Shown piece after piece: positions 19,106-28,504 of a stretch of DNA of 64,000 nt (position 1 is its first letter; every line of letters starts with the position of its first letter). Under the pieces are notes generated by a model. It was not told the DNA's origin and ran no database searches. It saw nothing but the letters and a program-made list of their open reading frames with translations. A program made the position numbers and the translations under genes. The DNA is from Woronichinia naegeliana WA131 (GTDB taxonomy: Bacteria > Cyanobacteriota > Cyanobacteriia > Cyanobacteriales > Microcystaceae). The stretch is taken from positions 3,472,001 to 3,536,000 of the forward strand of contig CP073041.1 of assembly GCA_025370055.1 (NCBI GenBank), in the 5' to 3' direction.

Positions 19106-19273
19106 TGATCGCTAATCAACAATTCAACCGTTAAGCCAGGCACGAGTATAAGGGTCTTTCCTACAGAACAAAATTTAAGGGAGACAGTTTTCACTAGCAT
19201 ACTAGAAAAATTGAACAATGGTTAAAATTAGGGAAGATTTTTTTACAAATCTTAAGAAAGTCTCAAAACACAT

Positions 19274-19406
19274 CTAATAAATTTGTTCAGGATCAATACC
19301 TAAAGAGCGCAAATAGTCGGCCAAAGTGTCAGCCCGTTGTTTTTCCCGTTCGGCGATCACTTTTTCCTGTAAAACTTTCGCTTTTGCCCTTAAGTTAGGC
19401 AGTTGG
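19274..19406 (-). pseudogene. Uma2-type C-terminal tail remnant
   Basis: An open stretch encodes a short coiled coil ending in LADYLRSLGIDPEQIY. This is the usual tail of many cyanobacterial Uma2 proteins, from memory of the family. It has no start and no catalytic domain. With 18971-19105 it shows that more Uma2 genes once stood here. The bases between the two remnants hold nothing recognisable. Confidence 0.55.
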
Positions 19407-19487
19407 AATTAAATACAAAACGTGGGATGGGCATCCTGCCCGTCCACAGGCTAGAAGCTTCACGATCTAACAATTAATTAAGCCCAT

Positions 19488-20051
19488 TTACTTAATATTA
19501 AATATCTCATTAACAATTATTTGTAAATTAGCAAACTGGTTTGAGGTGATCATATTTTCTCCTGAAAAAACTTTTTCATCATAAAGACCTTCATTGAAAG
19601 TTAACACAGTAATTTTTTGTAAGAGAGGATCAACAATCCAATATTCAGGAATCTCTAGGGCGGCATATTCCGAACGTTTATAACGATAATCCCTTTGGAT
19701 AGATTCAGGACTGACAATTTCAATCGCCAACAGAGGGGGAATTTCGGAAATAGCGGATCGTTCCAAGGATTCTAATACCTGACTACGCGAAACCACGACT
19801 AAATCAACAATACGAGATTTTCGCCAACCCGTTCGGACTCCCATTTCTGGTAAACAAAATAATGGACGTTTTTCAATAGCGATCGCCTCATTAAGAATGG
19901 CTCTGAGTTTATCCGCAATTAATAAATGCCGAAAACTAGGCGGGGTCATAATCTCTAACTGGCCATCAACAAGTTCATAGCGGTTATCGGTGTTGTCATC
20001 ATAGCAACAATAATCCTCGAAACTATAGGATTTAAGGGCAGTAGTAACCAT
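19488..20051 (-). CDS. Uma2-family (DUF820) putative endonuclease
   Basis: 187 residues. Uma2 proteins have a PD-(D/E)xK nuclease fold and are multiplied in cyanobacteria; their biological role is unsettled. Visible are YELVDGQLEIMTPPS, a central SRIVDLVVVS (candidate Asp), LLAIEIVSPES (candidate Glu) and YWIVDP. The gene sits 34 bases after the tubulin-like gene, in the same direction, between it and the HSP70-like gene. Given the remnants nearby, I take it as a late arrival and not as a cluster component, but a role cannot be excluded. Confidence 0.85.
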   Translation of the reverse strand: MVTTALKSYSFEDYCCYDDNTDNRYELVDGQLEIMTPPSFRHLLIADKLRAILNEAIAIEKRPLFCLPEMGVRTGWRKSRIVDLVVVSRSQVLESLERSAISEIPPLLAIEIVSPESIQRDYRYKRSEYAALEIPEYWIVDPLLQKITVLTFNEGLYDEKVFSGENMITSNQFANLQIIVNEIFNIK

Positions 20052-20085
20052 TGACCTTACCTCAAATTTTGTTCACAGTATTTAC

Positions 20086-21585
20086 CTAAAGTAAACTAAA
20101 AAGTTCATGGGCTAATCCAATCACCCCTTTACTCTTTTTACCCTGATCCGCTAACTTATTTTTGAAAGTATCCAGGCGATCGCGGGCTTTTTCTTTGGCA
20201 CTTTTTTCAGGAAAATCAATAATCAGTTTACTGAGGTCTTCTCCGTAGTTGCGATCTTCTGATTCTAGGTTAAACTCTTTTAAGCGAAAAAGCTGTTCCC
20301 CTTTGGGATGGGATTGGGCAATTTGTTGCGCCCAAAGGAGAAACCCCTTTGTCCATTTGGTTAGGGTTTCTGCCTGTTTTTTTTGCTCTTCGTCACCAAC
20401 TGGTGGCCATCCCGAATCGTCCTCTTTTTTGAGACTGAAAAAGAACCGAAACCAGGGCGCACCGATCGCAAATTTTTTAGCTCCCAAGGTCTGAGCCGCC
20501 ACTAATTCCAAGGAAAAATTATAATACCAACTATAGGCAAACCGAACCCCTGTGCTGAGGAGCTTTTTCACCTTATCGCTGTCGGGTAAATCCTGCCAAC
20601 CTAGGCGATCAGGACTGGTGACACTAATATAAGCTGCCTGGGTTTCCTTGTTAATTGGTTGTTTAAAGCCATGGTTAATCGCTAAAGCGGCATACAATTC
20701 AACAAAATGGGCCTCATTTTGCTGTTGAGTTCCGCCCGTATGGGATTTATAATTTTTTCTACTTTCATGCCCTATCACATAAACCGTATTAAAGTTTTTG
20801 TCGGAATGTTCCTTTAAATGTTGTAACGCTGCTTTAGTATTCAGCGCAAAAAGATGAGTTTCCGCAAATATATCACCATCATTCGGTTTTTCAAAACCAA
20901 AATAGGGCAGTAAAACAGAAGCGTTAAGGTGAACGTTATCGCGCAAACTATTTTTGGTTAATTGCTCGGCAATAAGTGTGGCTAAAGTCGGCACACCAGA
21001 GGCTCCCGTCCCCCCAAAAATGCTACCAAAAAGATGAATTGAAACTTCTTCACCGTTACCACGAGCATCTTGAACGTCCTTAAAAAGATCTGTCCACTGT
21101 TTTTGCCCCGATTCGCTTTCTAAAGTTTGCAATTCCAAACGTCCCATAATTGCCGAACCAATGGGAGGACGACCCCGAAAGCCTACCTTTAAATCAGCCA
21201 CTTGTTCGGCGGGACTATAAAGCGCATTAAATAACTTAGCTAAAGGCGGTTCACTGCTAGTGAGGGCCTGTTTTTGGAAAATCTTACTCAGATCACTGCT
21301 GGAAGTCTCATCACGAAGAGGATTCCAAGGAGGACTGAAATGCTTAAATTTTCCTGCCATAAATTGACTTTTTTCACCTGAATAGTTATCAAAAGCCTCC
21401 CGACATTTTAAGGCATTGTCTATATTGATTCGGGTTCGATTGCCGTTACCGTTCTTATGATCAGCATCTACTAACAAAATGTTGAGACAGCTATCTCCAA
21501 AGATACCGATCGCGTGCAGAAAAGTTACTGCTTCTAAACATTTGGCTCCACTGCCACCAATACCGATCGCATAAATTCTTCTCAT
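20086..21585 (-). CDS. Tubulin/FtsZ-superfamily GTPase-like protein
   Basis: 499 residues. The start, RRIYAIGIGGSGAKCLE, carries a GxGGxG nucleotide loop at residues 8-13. Around 187-197 the stretch FGSIFGGTGASG matches the tubulin signature (GGTGxG). ILLVDADHKNGN (about 36-47) fits the second strand and loop. The length and the diverged C-terminal half differ from FtsZ (about 380-430) and agree with the 'tubulin-like' family (Pfam Tubulin_2, from memory). It starts 5 bases after the small membrane protein gene. Such proteins should polymerise or switch with GTP. With its VWA, HSP70 and membrane partners it may form a membrane-associated assembly. Confidence 0.8.
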   Translation of the reverse strand: MRRIYAIGIGGSGAKCLEAVTFLHAIGIFGDSCLNILLVDADHKNGNGNRTRINIDNALKCREAFDNYSGEKSQFMAGKFKHFSPPWNPLRDETSSSDLSKIFQKQALTSSEPPLAKLFNALYSPAEQVADLKVGFRGRPPIGSAIMGRLELQTLESESGQKQWTDLFKDVQDARGNGEEVSIHLFGSIFGGTGASGVPTLATLIAEQLTKNSLRDNVHLNASVLLPYFGFEKPNDGDIFAETHLFALNTKAALQHLKEHSDKNFNTVYVIGHESRKNYKSHTGGTQQQNEAHFVELYAALAINHGFKQPINKETQAAYISVTSPDRLGWQDLPDSDKVKKLLSTGVRFAYSWYYNFSLELVAAQTLGAKKFAIGAPWFRFFFSLKKEDDSGWPPVGDEEQKKQAETLTKWTKGFLLWAQQIAQSHPKGEQLFRLKEFNLESEDRNYGEDLSKLIIDFPEKSAKEKARDRLDTFKNKLADQGKKSKGVIGLAHELFSLL

Positions 21586-21590
21586 TGGGT

Positions 21591-22085
21591 TTAACCTCCA
21601 TAAAGTTTGCGTAATTCAGCAGAAAAAGGGGGGACATAACGTAGAGATTTAGGGGTCGCCAGGGCTGTGGGCAACCAATAAAGAACGATCACATCCACAC
21701 AGAGACAAATTAAAGAAGCAACTGCTCCTTCTACCTCTCCTAACCAGTTATTCAAGTAAGCAACTAACAAACAAGCGATCGCTCCAATCACCCCATAAAG
21801 ATAGAAAAGAAACCACCACCAAAAACCATTGCCGATCACTGGTTTAGCCGCCATAAATTGAAGATTATAGGCTCTGATATACCAAAATAAAGAAGTGAGA
21901 ATGCCTAATAGTAAAATTCCGTTATTGACTGGAGAAAACACCGAGTCCATCCACTCATCTCGCACTTTATTCGTCATCGAAAAGGGAACTTGTTGAAGAA
22001 GAAAAGGTTGTAGCCAACCGGCGATCACTATGCCCAGGGTCGTAATACCCACAAGACAAATAACTTCCCTCTGTCGTGTATTCAT
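21591..22085 (-). CDS. Four-helix membrane protein of the tubulin/HSP70 cluster
   Basis: 164 residues with about four hydrophobic helices (roughly 8-28, 54-72, 88-110 and 116-138), ending in a short polar tail. The family is not recognised. Its stop lies 5 bases before the start of the tubulin-like gene, so they are almost surely co-translated. It is a natural candidate for the membrane dock of the tubulin-like protein. Confidence 0.65.
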   Translation of the reverse strand: MNTRQREVICLVGITTLGIVIAGWLQPFLLQQVPFSMTNKVRDEWMDSVFSPVNNGILLLGILTSLFWYIRAYNLQFMAAKPVIGNGFWWWFLFYLYGVIGAIACLLVAYLNNWLGEVEGAVASLICLCVDVIVLYWLPTALATPKSLRYVPPFSAELRKLYGG

Positions 22086-22260
22086 AAAAATAAACCTTCC
22101 AAAAGTTAATTAAGTTTACAATGCCAAAATCTTAACTCAAAAATGAACAATGGCGACAAATGGCAATTTTTCTTAAAGCCCTATAACAAGGGGCTTAAGC
22201 AACTTGCTCGTTAGCATTTTAGATGATTGATAGCTTACCTTGTATTATAAATTTAAGAAG

Positions 22261-23688
22261 CTACTTTTTGTCTTGGTCTTTATCATAGCGGGCAAAGCCT
22301 AAACAATACTTAACCGCTTCCTGGGCGGCTTCTTTTTGCTGATTGCCTTGTACCGCATTTTCTACTGAATTGCGTAGTCCTCGAATAAAGTAATCTAAAT
22401 TCTGGGTTTTTGAACCTTCTGGAGCCTTGGTGTCTGTGTCCCAACCGTCCCAGGTTGCATCATCTAAAGCCCGTTTTTTCAGGGTAATCGTGATAAATTC
22501 TCCTTTCTTTTGAGAAAATTTTGTTCGGTCAAGAAGTAGGGTTAAGGCTAACTGATTACCAAGGTCTTTTACCTCTTTAATGGTGACTGCCTGGTTAGAA
22601 CTTTCAAAGGATTCAGGAGTTAGTTTTTCACTCCCCGCCAAAATAACCGATTTTTGGGAGAGAAGGGTTAATTCTAAAGGTTTTCCGTTACAACTTTGTT
22701 CTAAAAATAACCATTGTTCCTGTTGATTTCCTTTCGGACGTTGACGATTAATTGATCCTGTTTGCTCAATACATTCATCAAGTTTATCGGGAACTTTGCT
22801 TTTATCCATAACCAATGCATCGCCACCCGCGATCGCAAAGGACGAGGCCCGCAGAGCTTTATTGACATCTCTACCAAAGGATTGAAAACCATCAATAATC
22901 CTATCCACTGCTGCACTAGGGCCAGTCATCAGGACATAAAAAGGTCGGCCCTCCTGATCCAAGTCTTTGTCAACGGTCTCGTAGCGGTCATCCTTCGTTT
23001 CAGGTTTGTTGTCTAGGTCGGCCTTCTTATCAGGTTCGTCTGCAATAAAAATCGCACCACTATACTGACTGCGGACTCCCAAAAGCACAGCTTTATAGTC
23101 GGGATGGGCCTTGAGTTCTTTACTAATACTGTTTACCAAGCTTTCAACGGCGGCATTGTTAGGCTCCAGATCCGTAATTAATATCCTTAATGTTTCTTGC
23201 TTGGGATTTGCATCACCAACATCATAAATTTGTTGAAGAGTGCTACCAACACAGGGAAAAGATACCGTTGACGGAGAGAATGTAGTATTTTCATTGGGGG
23301 AAACTAAATTTTTCGGACAACCAGGATAAAACTTGCCTGTTTTTGCGATCAAAAAATCTGTGGAACTCAGCTTTTGGGCTTCCACTACATTATTTTTATT
23401 GCTACCAATACGCCAAAAACGAGTCGGAATCGGTTTGTTTGTGACTAATTGATTGGCCAATAAAGTGGAAAAAGTCTCAATCGCTTGGCTATAGCGTGTA
23501 TTTTTTTCTTTGACGTAACCCAACATGGAGGCGCTACCGTCAACACCGATCTCTACCTGAACATTTTTAAAGGGATCGGCCTCATCTTGACCTGATTGAT
23601 CAACGCATTGCAGACTGTTATTACCGCAACCCGCAAGCAGCAACAGGAGAGTGCCACACCCCAAAGAACGCAAGCTCACAAAACTCAT
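22261..23688 (-). CDS. VWA-domain lipoprotein
   Basis: 475 residues. A short signal ends in lipobox LAGC (Cys 21), so it is a predicted lipoprotein. A von Willebrand factor A domain starts at once: the MIDAS metal motif DGSAS (residues 50-54, DxSxS) and the downstream ILITDLEPN (Asp) are present, while a middle Thr is uncertain. VWA domains bind ligands through a metal ion. The C-terminal 200 residues are not recognised. It is followed after 175 bases by the membrane and tubulin-like genes. It may sense or hold an extracytoplasmic partner for the cluster. Confidence 0.75.
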   Translation of the reverse strand: MSFVSLRSLGCGTLLLLLAGCGNNSLQCVDQSGQDEADPFKNVQVEIGVDGSASMLGYVKEKNTRYSQAIETFSTLLANQLVTNKPIPTRFWRIGSNKNNVVEAQKLSSTDFLIAKTGKFYPGCPKNLVSPNENTTFSPSTVSFPCVGSTLQQIYDVGDANPKQETLRILITDLEPNNAAVESLVNSISKELKAHPDYKAVLLGVRSQYSGAIFIADEPDKKADLDNKPETKDDRYETVDKDLDQEGRPFYVLMTGPSAAVDRIIDGFQSFGRDVNKALRASSFAIAGGDALVMDKSKVPDKLDECIEQTGSINRQRPKGNQQEQWLFLEQSCNGKPLELTLLSQKSVILAGSEKLTPESFESSNQAVTIKEVKDLGNQLALTLLLDRTKFSQKKGEFITITLKKRALDDATWDGWDTDTKAPEGSKTQNLDYFIRGLRNSVENAVQGNQQKEAAQEAVKYCLGFARYDKDQDKK

Positions 23689-23867
23689 AAGTTTGTAAAA
23701 ATTGGTATATTTACTATGATAAACAGTCTGATCAGGAAAAATCAGCGTAGGCTCCCCAATGTTTATCTATGATATAACAAAAATCGAAGATGGTACTGTG
23801 ATTGTTTGTTAGCTGTGGTCTTTGCCGAATTCCTTGTTGAACCCTAGATATGTCAGGCTTGTGGCCT

Positions 23868-24977
23868 TCAGTCTCTCCTCTGTGCCAAGGAACCCCAATT
23901 GCCATTAAGACTTGTAACAATCCGCGAAGCATCCTCATAATTATTGGCGATCGCCCAGGTGTGGCTCGTTTCCCAATTAATTTCTACCAAATAGGGTTGG
24001 TTAGGGAGGAAAGGATGATCAGGAGCAGAACGCAATACGTTTTTGTTATGTTTACTGTGAAATTTAGCATAAATTGACGTTTCCCAGGGAATACCACGAT
24101 CCCAGGCGGGAACGACTAAACAATTTGTAGCGGTAATCAGATTACAAGGAACTAACATCGGGCCTTTGTAAATAGCATAGGCCATAGGCATACAAGTATT
24201 AATAATAATACTCACAGGTGGGCCATACAGTAACTCTAATTGTTGTTGCCAACGTTGAACTGCAATGGTAGATTCTAAGCCAGCTTCACCAACGGTTTTA
24301 AGCAAATTATTAAATTTTTGATATTGATCTCTTAAGCCTTGAAGTTCTTTTTGCCATTGATATTCTAGGGGGGCTTCTCCGAATTTAATTATGCCTTTTT
24401 CTTCTAGTTGCCAACGTTGATTCGTTTTAATATTAATTAATTTAGCAGGTTCTTTTAGCATGAATTCCTGTACGCCAACTTCGGGTACTTTCCCTTCAAT
24501 ACTAAATAAACTTTGCAAACTTTCCAAAGCAGCAATTCTAGCAAAAGCACCAGGTCGTGGTAACAAAAATAAATGCTTTTTTCCGCGTAGTTGTAAGACC
24601 CAATAATTACCTAAAGGATTACGTTCTAAAAGTGGGCGATCGCGGTCATAATTAAGGGGAACTGTTGCACGACGACAAACGGATTCTAATATCTGAGGAA
24701 GTTCTGAATAAACTTCGATCACCCGACTCAATGGAAGGTCTAGGATTGCGTTACTTTCTTCCGTTGTAAAACCATAATTGCTAACAGGAAATGCTCCTAT
24801 CCCAGGTTGACTTTCTTCTAGTTTTATTAGTCTATTTTCTAAATCTTCTAAGTCAGTTGTTAGAGTATCTTGACCATTTTTTAAGTCTGTAAACTGCTCA
24901 GTTAATTTACGAATATCTCTGAGCAAAAATTTAACGGTATCTAGGGTATTCTCATCCATTGAAGTGTTTAGCCACAT
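23868..24977 (-). CDS. Coiled-coil protein, first gene of the tubulin/HSP70 cluster
   Basis: 369 residues, family not recognised. Residues 10-55 form a charged coiled coil (TEQFTDLKNGQDTL, DLENRLIKLEE). The middle part (about 85-195: YWVLQLRG, FLLPRPGAFARI, EPAKLINI, RWQLEEKG) resembles the C-terminal domain of the protein at 14199-15614. A second coiled stretch and a C-terminal region follow, with no signal peptide or membrane segment. The start could also be the Met at residue 7. It has the same strand and order as the cluster, 180 bases upstream of the VWA gene. Confidence 0.6.
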   Translation of the reverse strand: MWLNTSMDENTLDTVKFLLRDIRKLTEQFTDLKNGQDTLTTDLEDLENRLIKLEESQPGIGAFPVSNYGFTTEESNAILDLPLSRVIEVYSELPQILESVCRRATVPLNYDRDRPLLERNPLGNYWVLQLRGKKHLFLLPRPGAFARIAALESLQSLFSIEGKVPEVGVQEFMLKEPAKLINIKTNQRWQLEEKGIIKFGEAPLEYQWQKELQGLRDQYQKFNNLLKTVGEAGLESTIAVQRWQQQLELLYGPPVSIIINTCMPMAYAIYKGPMLVPCNLITATNCLVVPAWDRGIPWETSIYAKFHSKHNKNVLRSAPDHPFLPNQPYLVEINWETSHTWAIANNYEDASRIVTSLNGNWGSLAQRRD

Positions 24978-25015
24978 TTAAAAAACAAAATTATTCTACA
25001 GTAGTTTGTAAGCAT

Positions 25016-25660
25016 TTAATACAAAGCAATATCCTCCTCAAATTCTCGTAGAGCGACACTAGAACCTTTAAACCAAGCAAGTTCGACATATTTAGGCAAT
25101 AGGGTTTTAATATCCCAATTTTTAAATAAATTACTGTGATTTTTTTCTTGATAATCATTATTTTCAAAAATATAAATTTTCAAATCACCAGGAGAATAAA
25201 TCCACAGTTCGGGAATGGCTAAGGGGGTATAGGAACCAAGATTGGTAATGGAAGTAAAATCTACTTCAATCGCCAAATCAGGAGGAGGATCAACCGTCAA
25301 ATTAATACGTTCTTTACCTAAAATTGCTTGACGGTTTTCGATGTAAAAACAAGTATCGGGTTCGACTCCAGCCCGTTTCAATTGTTTAAGGGTAATCGGA
25401 TCAAAACATTCCCAATCCTTACCTTCAAAATGTAATAGAGCTTTAACTAAATCTCTGAGGGTATCAACTCTTTTTCCGTGACTAGCGAGGGGAGACATAA
25501 GACGAATTTCTTGGGTTTGGGCGTTGAAATAGAGTTTAGGCAAGTTCTTATCTTGACGAATAGCCAGCAGGTCTTCGTAGTCTTCCCAGGTCTGATGTCT
25601 GAGGATGATTTCACTACCAGGTTCTAGGCTTAGAGTTTCGGGACTAACGGTGATTAACAT
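25016..25660 (-). CDS. Uma2-family (DUF820) putative endonuclease, paralogue 1
   Basis: 214 residues, closely similar over its whole length to the neighbour at 25792-26433 and plainly a tandem duplicate. Landmarks are RLMSPLASHG, RAGVEPDTCFYIEN (candidate Asp) and PPPDLAIEVDFTS (candidate Glu/Asp). This is a different Uma2 subgroup from 19488-20051. The start codon lies within a 25-bp duplicated stretch. Confidence 0.85.
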   Translation of the reverse strand: MLITVSPETLSLEPGSEIILRHQTWEDYEDLLAIRQDKNLPKLYFNAQTQEIRLMSPLASHGKRVDTLRDLVKALLHFEGKDWECFDPITLKQLKRAGVEPDTCFYIENRQAILGKERINLTVDPPPDLAIEVDFTSITNLGSYTPLAIPELWIYSPGDLKIYIFENNDYQEKNHSNLFKNWDIKTLLPKYVELAWFKGSSVALREFEEDIALY

Positions 25661-25702
25661 AATTTTTGATTAAGGGGATTAACATAATTTTTGATTAAGG
25701 GG
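25653..25702. repeat. 25-bp tandem duplication over a start codon
   Basis: ATTAACATAATTTTTGATTA plus AGGGG occurs twice head to tail (25653-25677 and 25678-25702). The first unit contains the start codon of the Uma2 gene (minus strand); the second puts an identical ATG-containing stretch directly upstream. Confidence 0.9.
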
Positions 25703-25791
25703 CGATCGCTTTTATAATTTTAACACTTAGCTATTTAGCCCTATTTAGATAGCATAACAAACCTAGCTTATAACAGTAATATTAGCAAAAG

Positions 25792-26433
25792 CTACTTTAA
25801 AATATCCTCCTCAAATTCTCGTAGAGCGATGCTTGAACCTTTAAACCAGGCAATTTCGACATATTTGGGAAATAGGGTTTTAATGTCCCAATTTTTAAAT
25901 AAGTTACTTTGAGCTTTTTCCTGATAATTATTATTTTCAAAAAGGTAAATTTTTAAGTCACCAGGGCAATAAATCCACAGTTCGGGAATGGCTAGGGGGG
26001 TATAGGAACCAAGATTAGTAACGGAAGTAAAATCTACCTCGATCGCCAAATCAGGAGGAGGATCAACACTCAGATTAATGCGTTCTTTACCTAAAATTGC
26101 CTGACGATTTTCAATATAAAAACAAGTATCGGGTTCAACGCCAGCCCGTTTCAATTTTTTAAGCGTGATAGGATCAAAACATTGCCAATCTTTTTTTTCA
26201 AAGCGCAATAAAGCTTTAACTAAATCTCTAAGAGTATCAACACGGTTTCCATGACTAGCGAGGGGGGACATAAGACGGATTTCTTGGGTTTGAGCATTGA
26301 AATAAAGTTTAGGCAAGTTGTTATCTTGACGAATAGTTAACAGGTCTTCGTAATCTTCCCAGGTCTGCTGTCTGAGGATAACTTCACTACCTGGCTCTAG
26401 GCTTAAGGTTTCGGGACTGACGGTGATTAACAT
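25792..26433 (-). CDS. Uma2-family (DUF820) putative endonuclease, paralogue 2
   Basis: 213 residues, with the same motifs as paralogue 1 (RLMSPLASHG, GVEPDTCFYIEN, DLAIEVDFTS). The divergence is scattered over the length, so the duplication is not brand new. The two genes are 131 bases apart, in the same direction. A role as an addiction or nuclease module is possible, but nothing in the sequence shows it. Confidence 0.85.
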   Translation of the reverse strand: MLITVSPETLSLEPGSEVILRQQTWEDYEDLLTIRQDNNLPKLYFNAQTQEIRLMSPLASHGNRVDTLRDLVKALLRFEKKDWQCFDPITLKKLKRAGVEPDTCFYIENRQAILGKERINLSVDPPPDLAIEVDFTSVTNLGSYTPLAIPELWIYCPGDLKIYLFENNNYQEKAQSNLFKNWDIKTLFPKYVEIAWFKGSSIALREFEEDILK

Positions 26434-26525
26434 ATTCTTATAATTAAGCGGCGATCGTCTTTATTAGGATGTGTTATTAAAATTTATTTATTTTATAGGG
26501 TTGATAAACAGTCAGTTCCTGATTT

Positions 26526-27365
26526 TTACTCATCTTCGCGCAACAATTGATAAAGACCAAAACCGATCAGAGGTAAAAGCAGTAATAAGACTGGAATCCA
26601 AAGGACACCTTTAGCAAAGCGACGAGTTACTTTGGGGGAATTATCATCTAGGGGGGAGGACATGGTTGTCGGTTCGGGTTCTGGCGTTCTGGTTTCATGA
26701 GTGGGTTCTGGGTTTGCTGAATCTTTGAAGGCAAAGGTGCTAGAGTCTCCTGTTAATCCTAACCGAAAAGCTTCTTCGCGTTCGGCGGGTGTGCCATGAT
26801 GGCCCTTATCCCAATAGTCATAGTCACCAGAGGCAAAGGCAAATTTGAGAGCTTCTTCCACATCCCCTTCTTCTAACAAATTTTTCTGTTGTGCATAGCG
26901 AGTAAAAACGCCTGCAAATTCATCGGCTTTGAGTTCTCCCTCTTTTGTAGATGGATGAATTTTGGTTTGCATCATGTAGGAATGACCATATTCGTGGGCT
27001 AAAACTGCATAGGCAGCATAATCCCCGATCGCCTGATTAGCAATTTTAAGAAGTTTAGTTTCAAGGTAAATGGTGTTATCGCCAGAACAATAGGCAGGTG
27101 TAGCAACTTCTCCGCAGGGTGTCATGGCCACACCTTCATAGACAAAAACTCTGGGTGCTTTTATATTTTTCCCATTCGGTAGGGTTTTCACAAATAAATT
27201 CAATTGTTCTTCTACATCCTTAAGGGTTTGGTAATTTTAGGCGGCTAAGGTGGGTTTGCCGAAAAAAGTGATAAGTGCGGTGATCGCTAGTATAGTCAGA
27301 ATTTTCGTTTGATTGAGAGCTAGTGGTAATTTGACAAAATGCTTGGTAGTATATCTTGATTGCAT
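26526..27365 (-). pseudogene. Membrane-anchored zinc metallopeptidase broken by one stop codon
   Basis: From the ATG at 27365 the frame encodes a perfect signal peptide (42 residues, ending PTLAA). One TAA (27237-27239) follows, and then the same frame stays open to 26526. After the stop come a metallopeptidase of the YpfJ-like type with HEYGHS (two zinc His, catalytic Glu), ELKADEFAG (third ligand region), a Pro/Thr-rich linker, and a C-terminal transmembrane helix with an RED tail. Without the stop the protein would have 279 residues. A TTG at 27203 could restart it in the cytosol, but without a signal the peptidase would be misplaced. I read it as a recent nonsense mutation, or a sequencing error. 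Confidence 0.75.
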
Positions 27366-27456
27366 GACAACCCTTGATAAGTAAGACTTTGTTAATAAAT
27401 TTTAATATTGTTAATAAATTTTAATTAGAATTTGAGTATTTTAGGGAAAGTTGTAT

Positions 27457-27666
27457 TCATCTGCGGCCCAACACAACAGAGATCACAATCGCCGCAGTTG
27501 CTGCCAAAATTAGACTAAATGCCAAATTCACAACTTGCTGAGAAGCCTTTTGATAAGTTTCGACTCTATCATTAGTCCTAGTTGTTTCTTGTTTTAAAGA
27601 TTCCACATCCTCAGTTAAATGATTGATTAAAACTTTGATTTCTGCTAACTGTTCGGAGTCCGTCAT
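27457..27666 (-). CDS. Small coiled-coil protein with a C-terminal membrane helix
   Basis: 69 residues: about 40 residues of charged coiled coil (EIKVLINHLTEDVESLKQ), then a single hydrophobic helix (about 48-65) ending in GRR. The layout resembles hemolysin XhlA-like proteins. There is no phage context, and the function is unknown. Confidence 0.6.
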   Translation of the reverse strand: MTDSEQLAEIKVLINHLTEDVESLKQETTRTNDRVETYQKASQQVVNLAFSLILAATAAIVISVVLGRR

Positions 27667-28504
27667 TGTATCCCCAGTTATTTAAAGGTATCTGAATTAT
27701 AGCAAATCGGGAGGTGATTAATCTCTCTAACTTAATGGCAAGTTGCGATCACGGCTCCTGTTTCCCAACTTTATTTCCCTTTGTATTAAAAAATCACCTT
27801 CAGGGCAAACGCATCTTATCCGAGTAAAACCTTAAGGAGATAGTCCTCGTCCCAACCAGCGCGTAGCCGTTTATTCTTGATACCAAGTTTCAGAGTATTT
27901 TCCTTTGTGAGCAAGTTAAGAGCGATATGGCGTAAGACGGCTAAATTCTCAGGAGCAAAATCCTTACGAGTGCGACAAGCATCCTCATTGAAGGCCAAGT
28001 CTAGAACCCAATGTAAAGAGTTTTCTATCAACCAATGACTACGAACAGATTGGGATAATTTTTGAGCATTACTCGGCAGGCTACTGATATAGTAGCGAGT
28101 CTCATACTCTGTTTTGTCTTTCAATCGTCTCTCCGCTTGAATCATACAGATGCTCGTCAACTTTGCCCATTTCTCCGCACCCAGCAAAAATTCTGTTTGT
28201 TCCATCGTCCAGCAACGGCGAATTTCAATCCGTCCATGTCCCTTGTCTATTGTTTGATGAAAATCATGCTTAATTCCCACAAAATTAACCGATTGAGCAT
28301 GAGCAAATAATTGTTCAACATCCTCACATAAATTACCTTGATTGCCTTTCAATGCCAAAACATAATCTCCCCCTCGCCCTACTATCTGTTGGGCAATCTT
28401 TGTCTGAGTTCCCATGGCATCAATCGTTACGATACAACCTTTGACCTCTAGCATTTTCAGGAGTTTAGGAGGGTGCGACCTTTAGTTGATAAAAGCTGTT
28501 GTAA

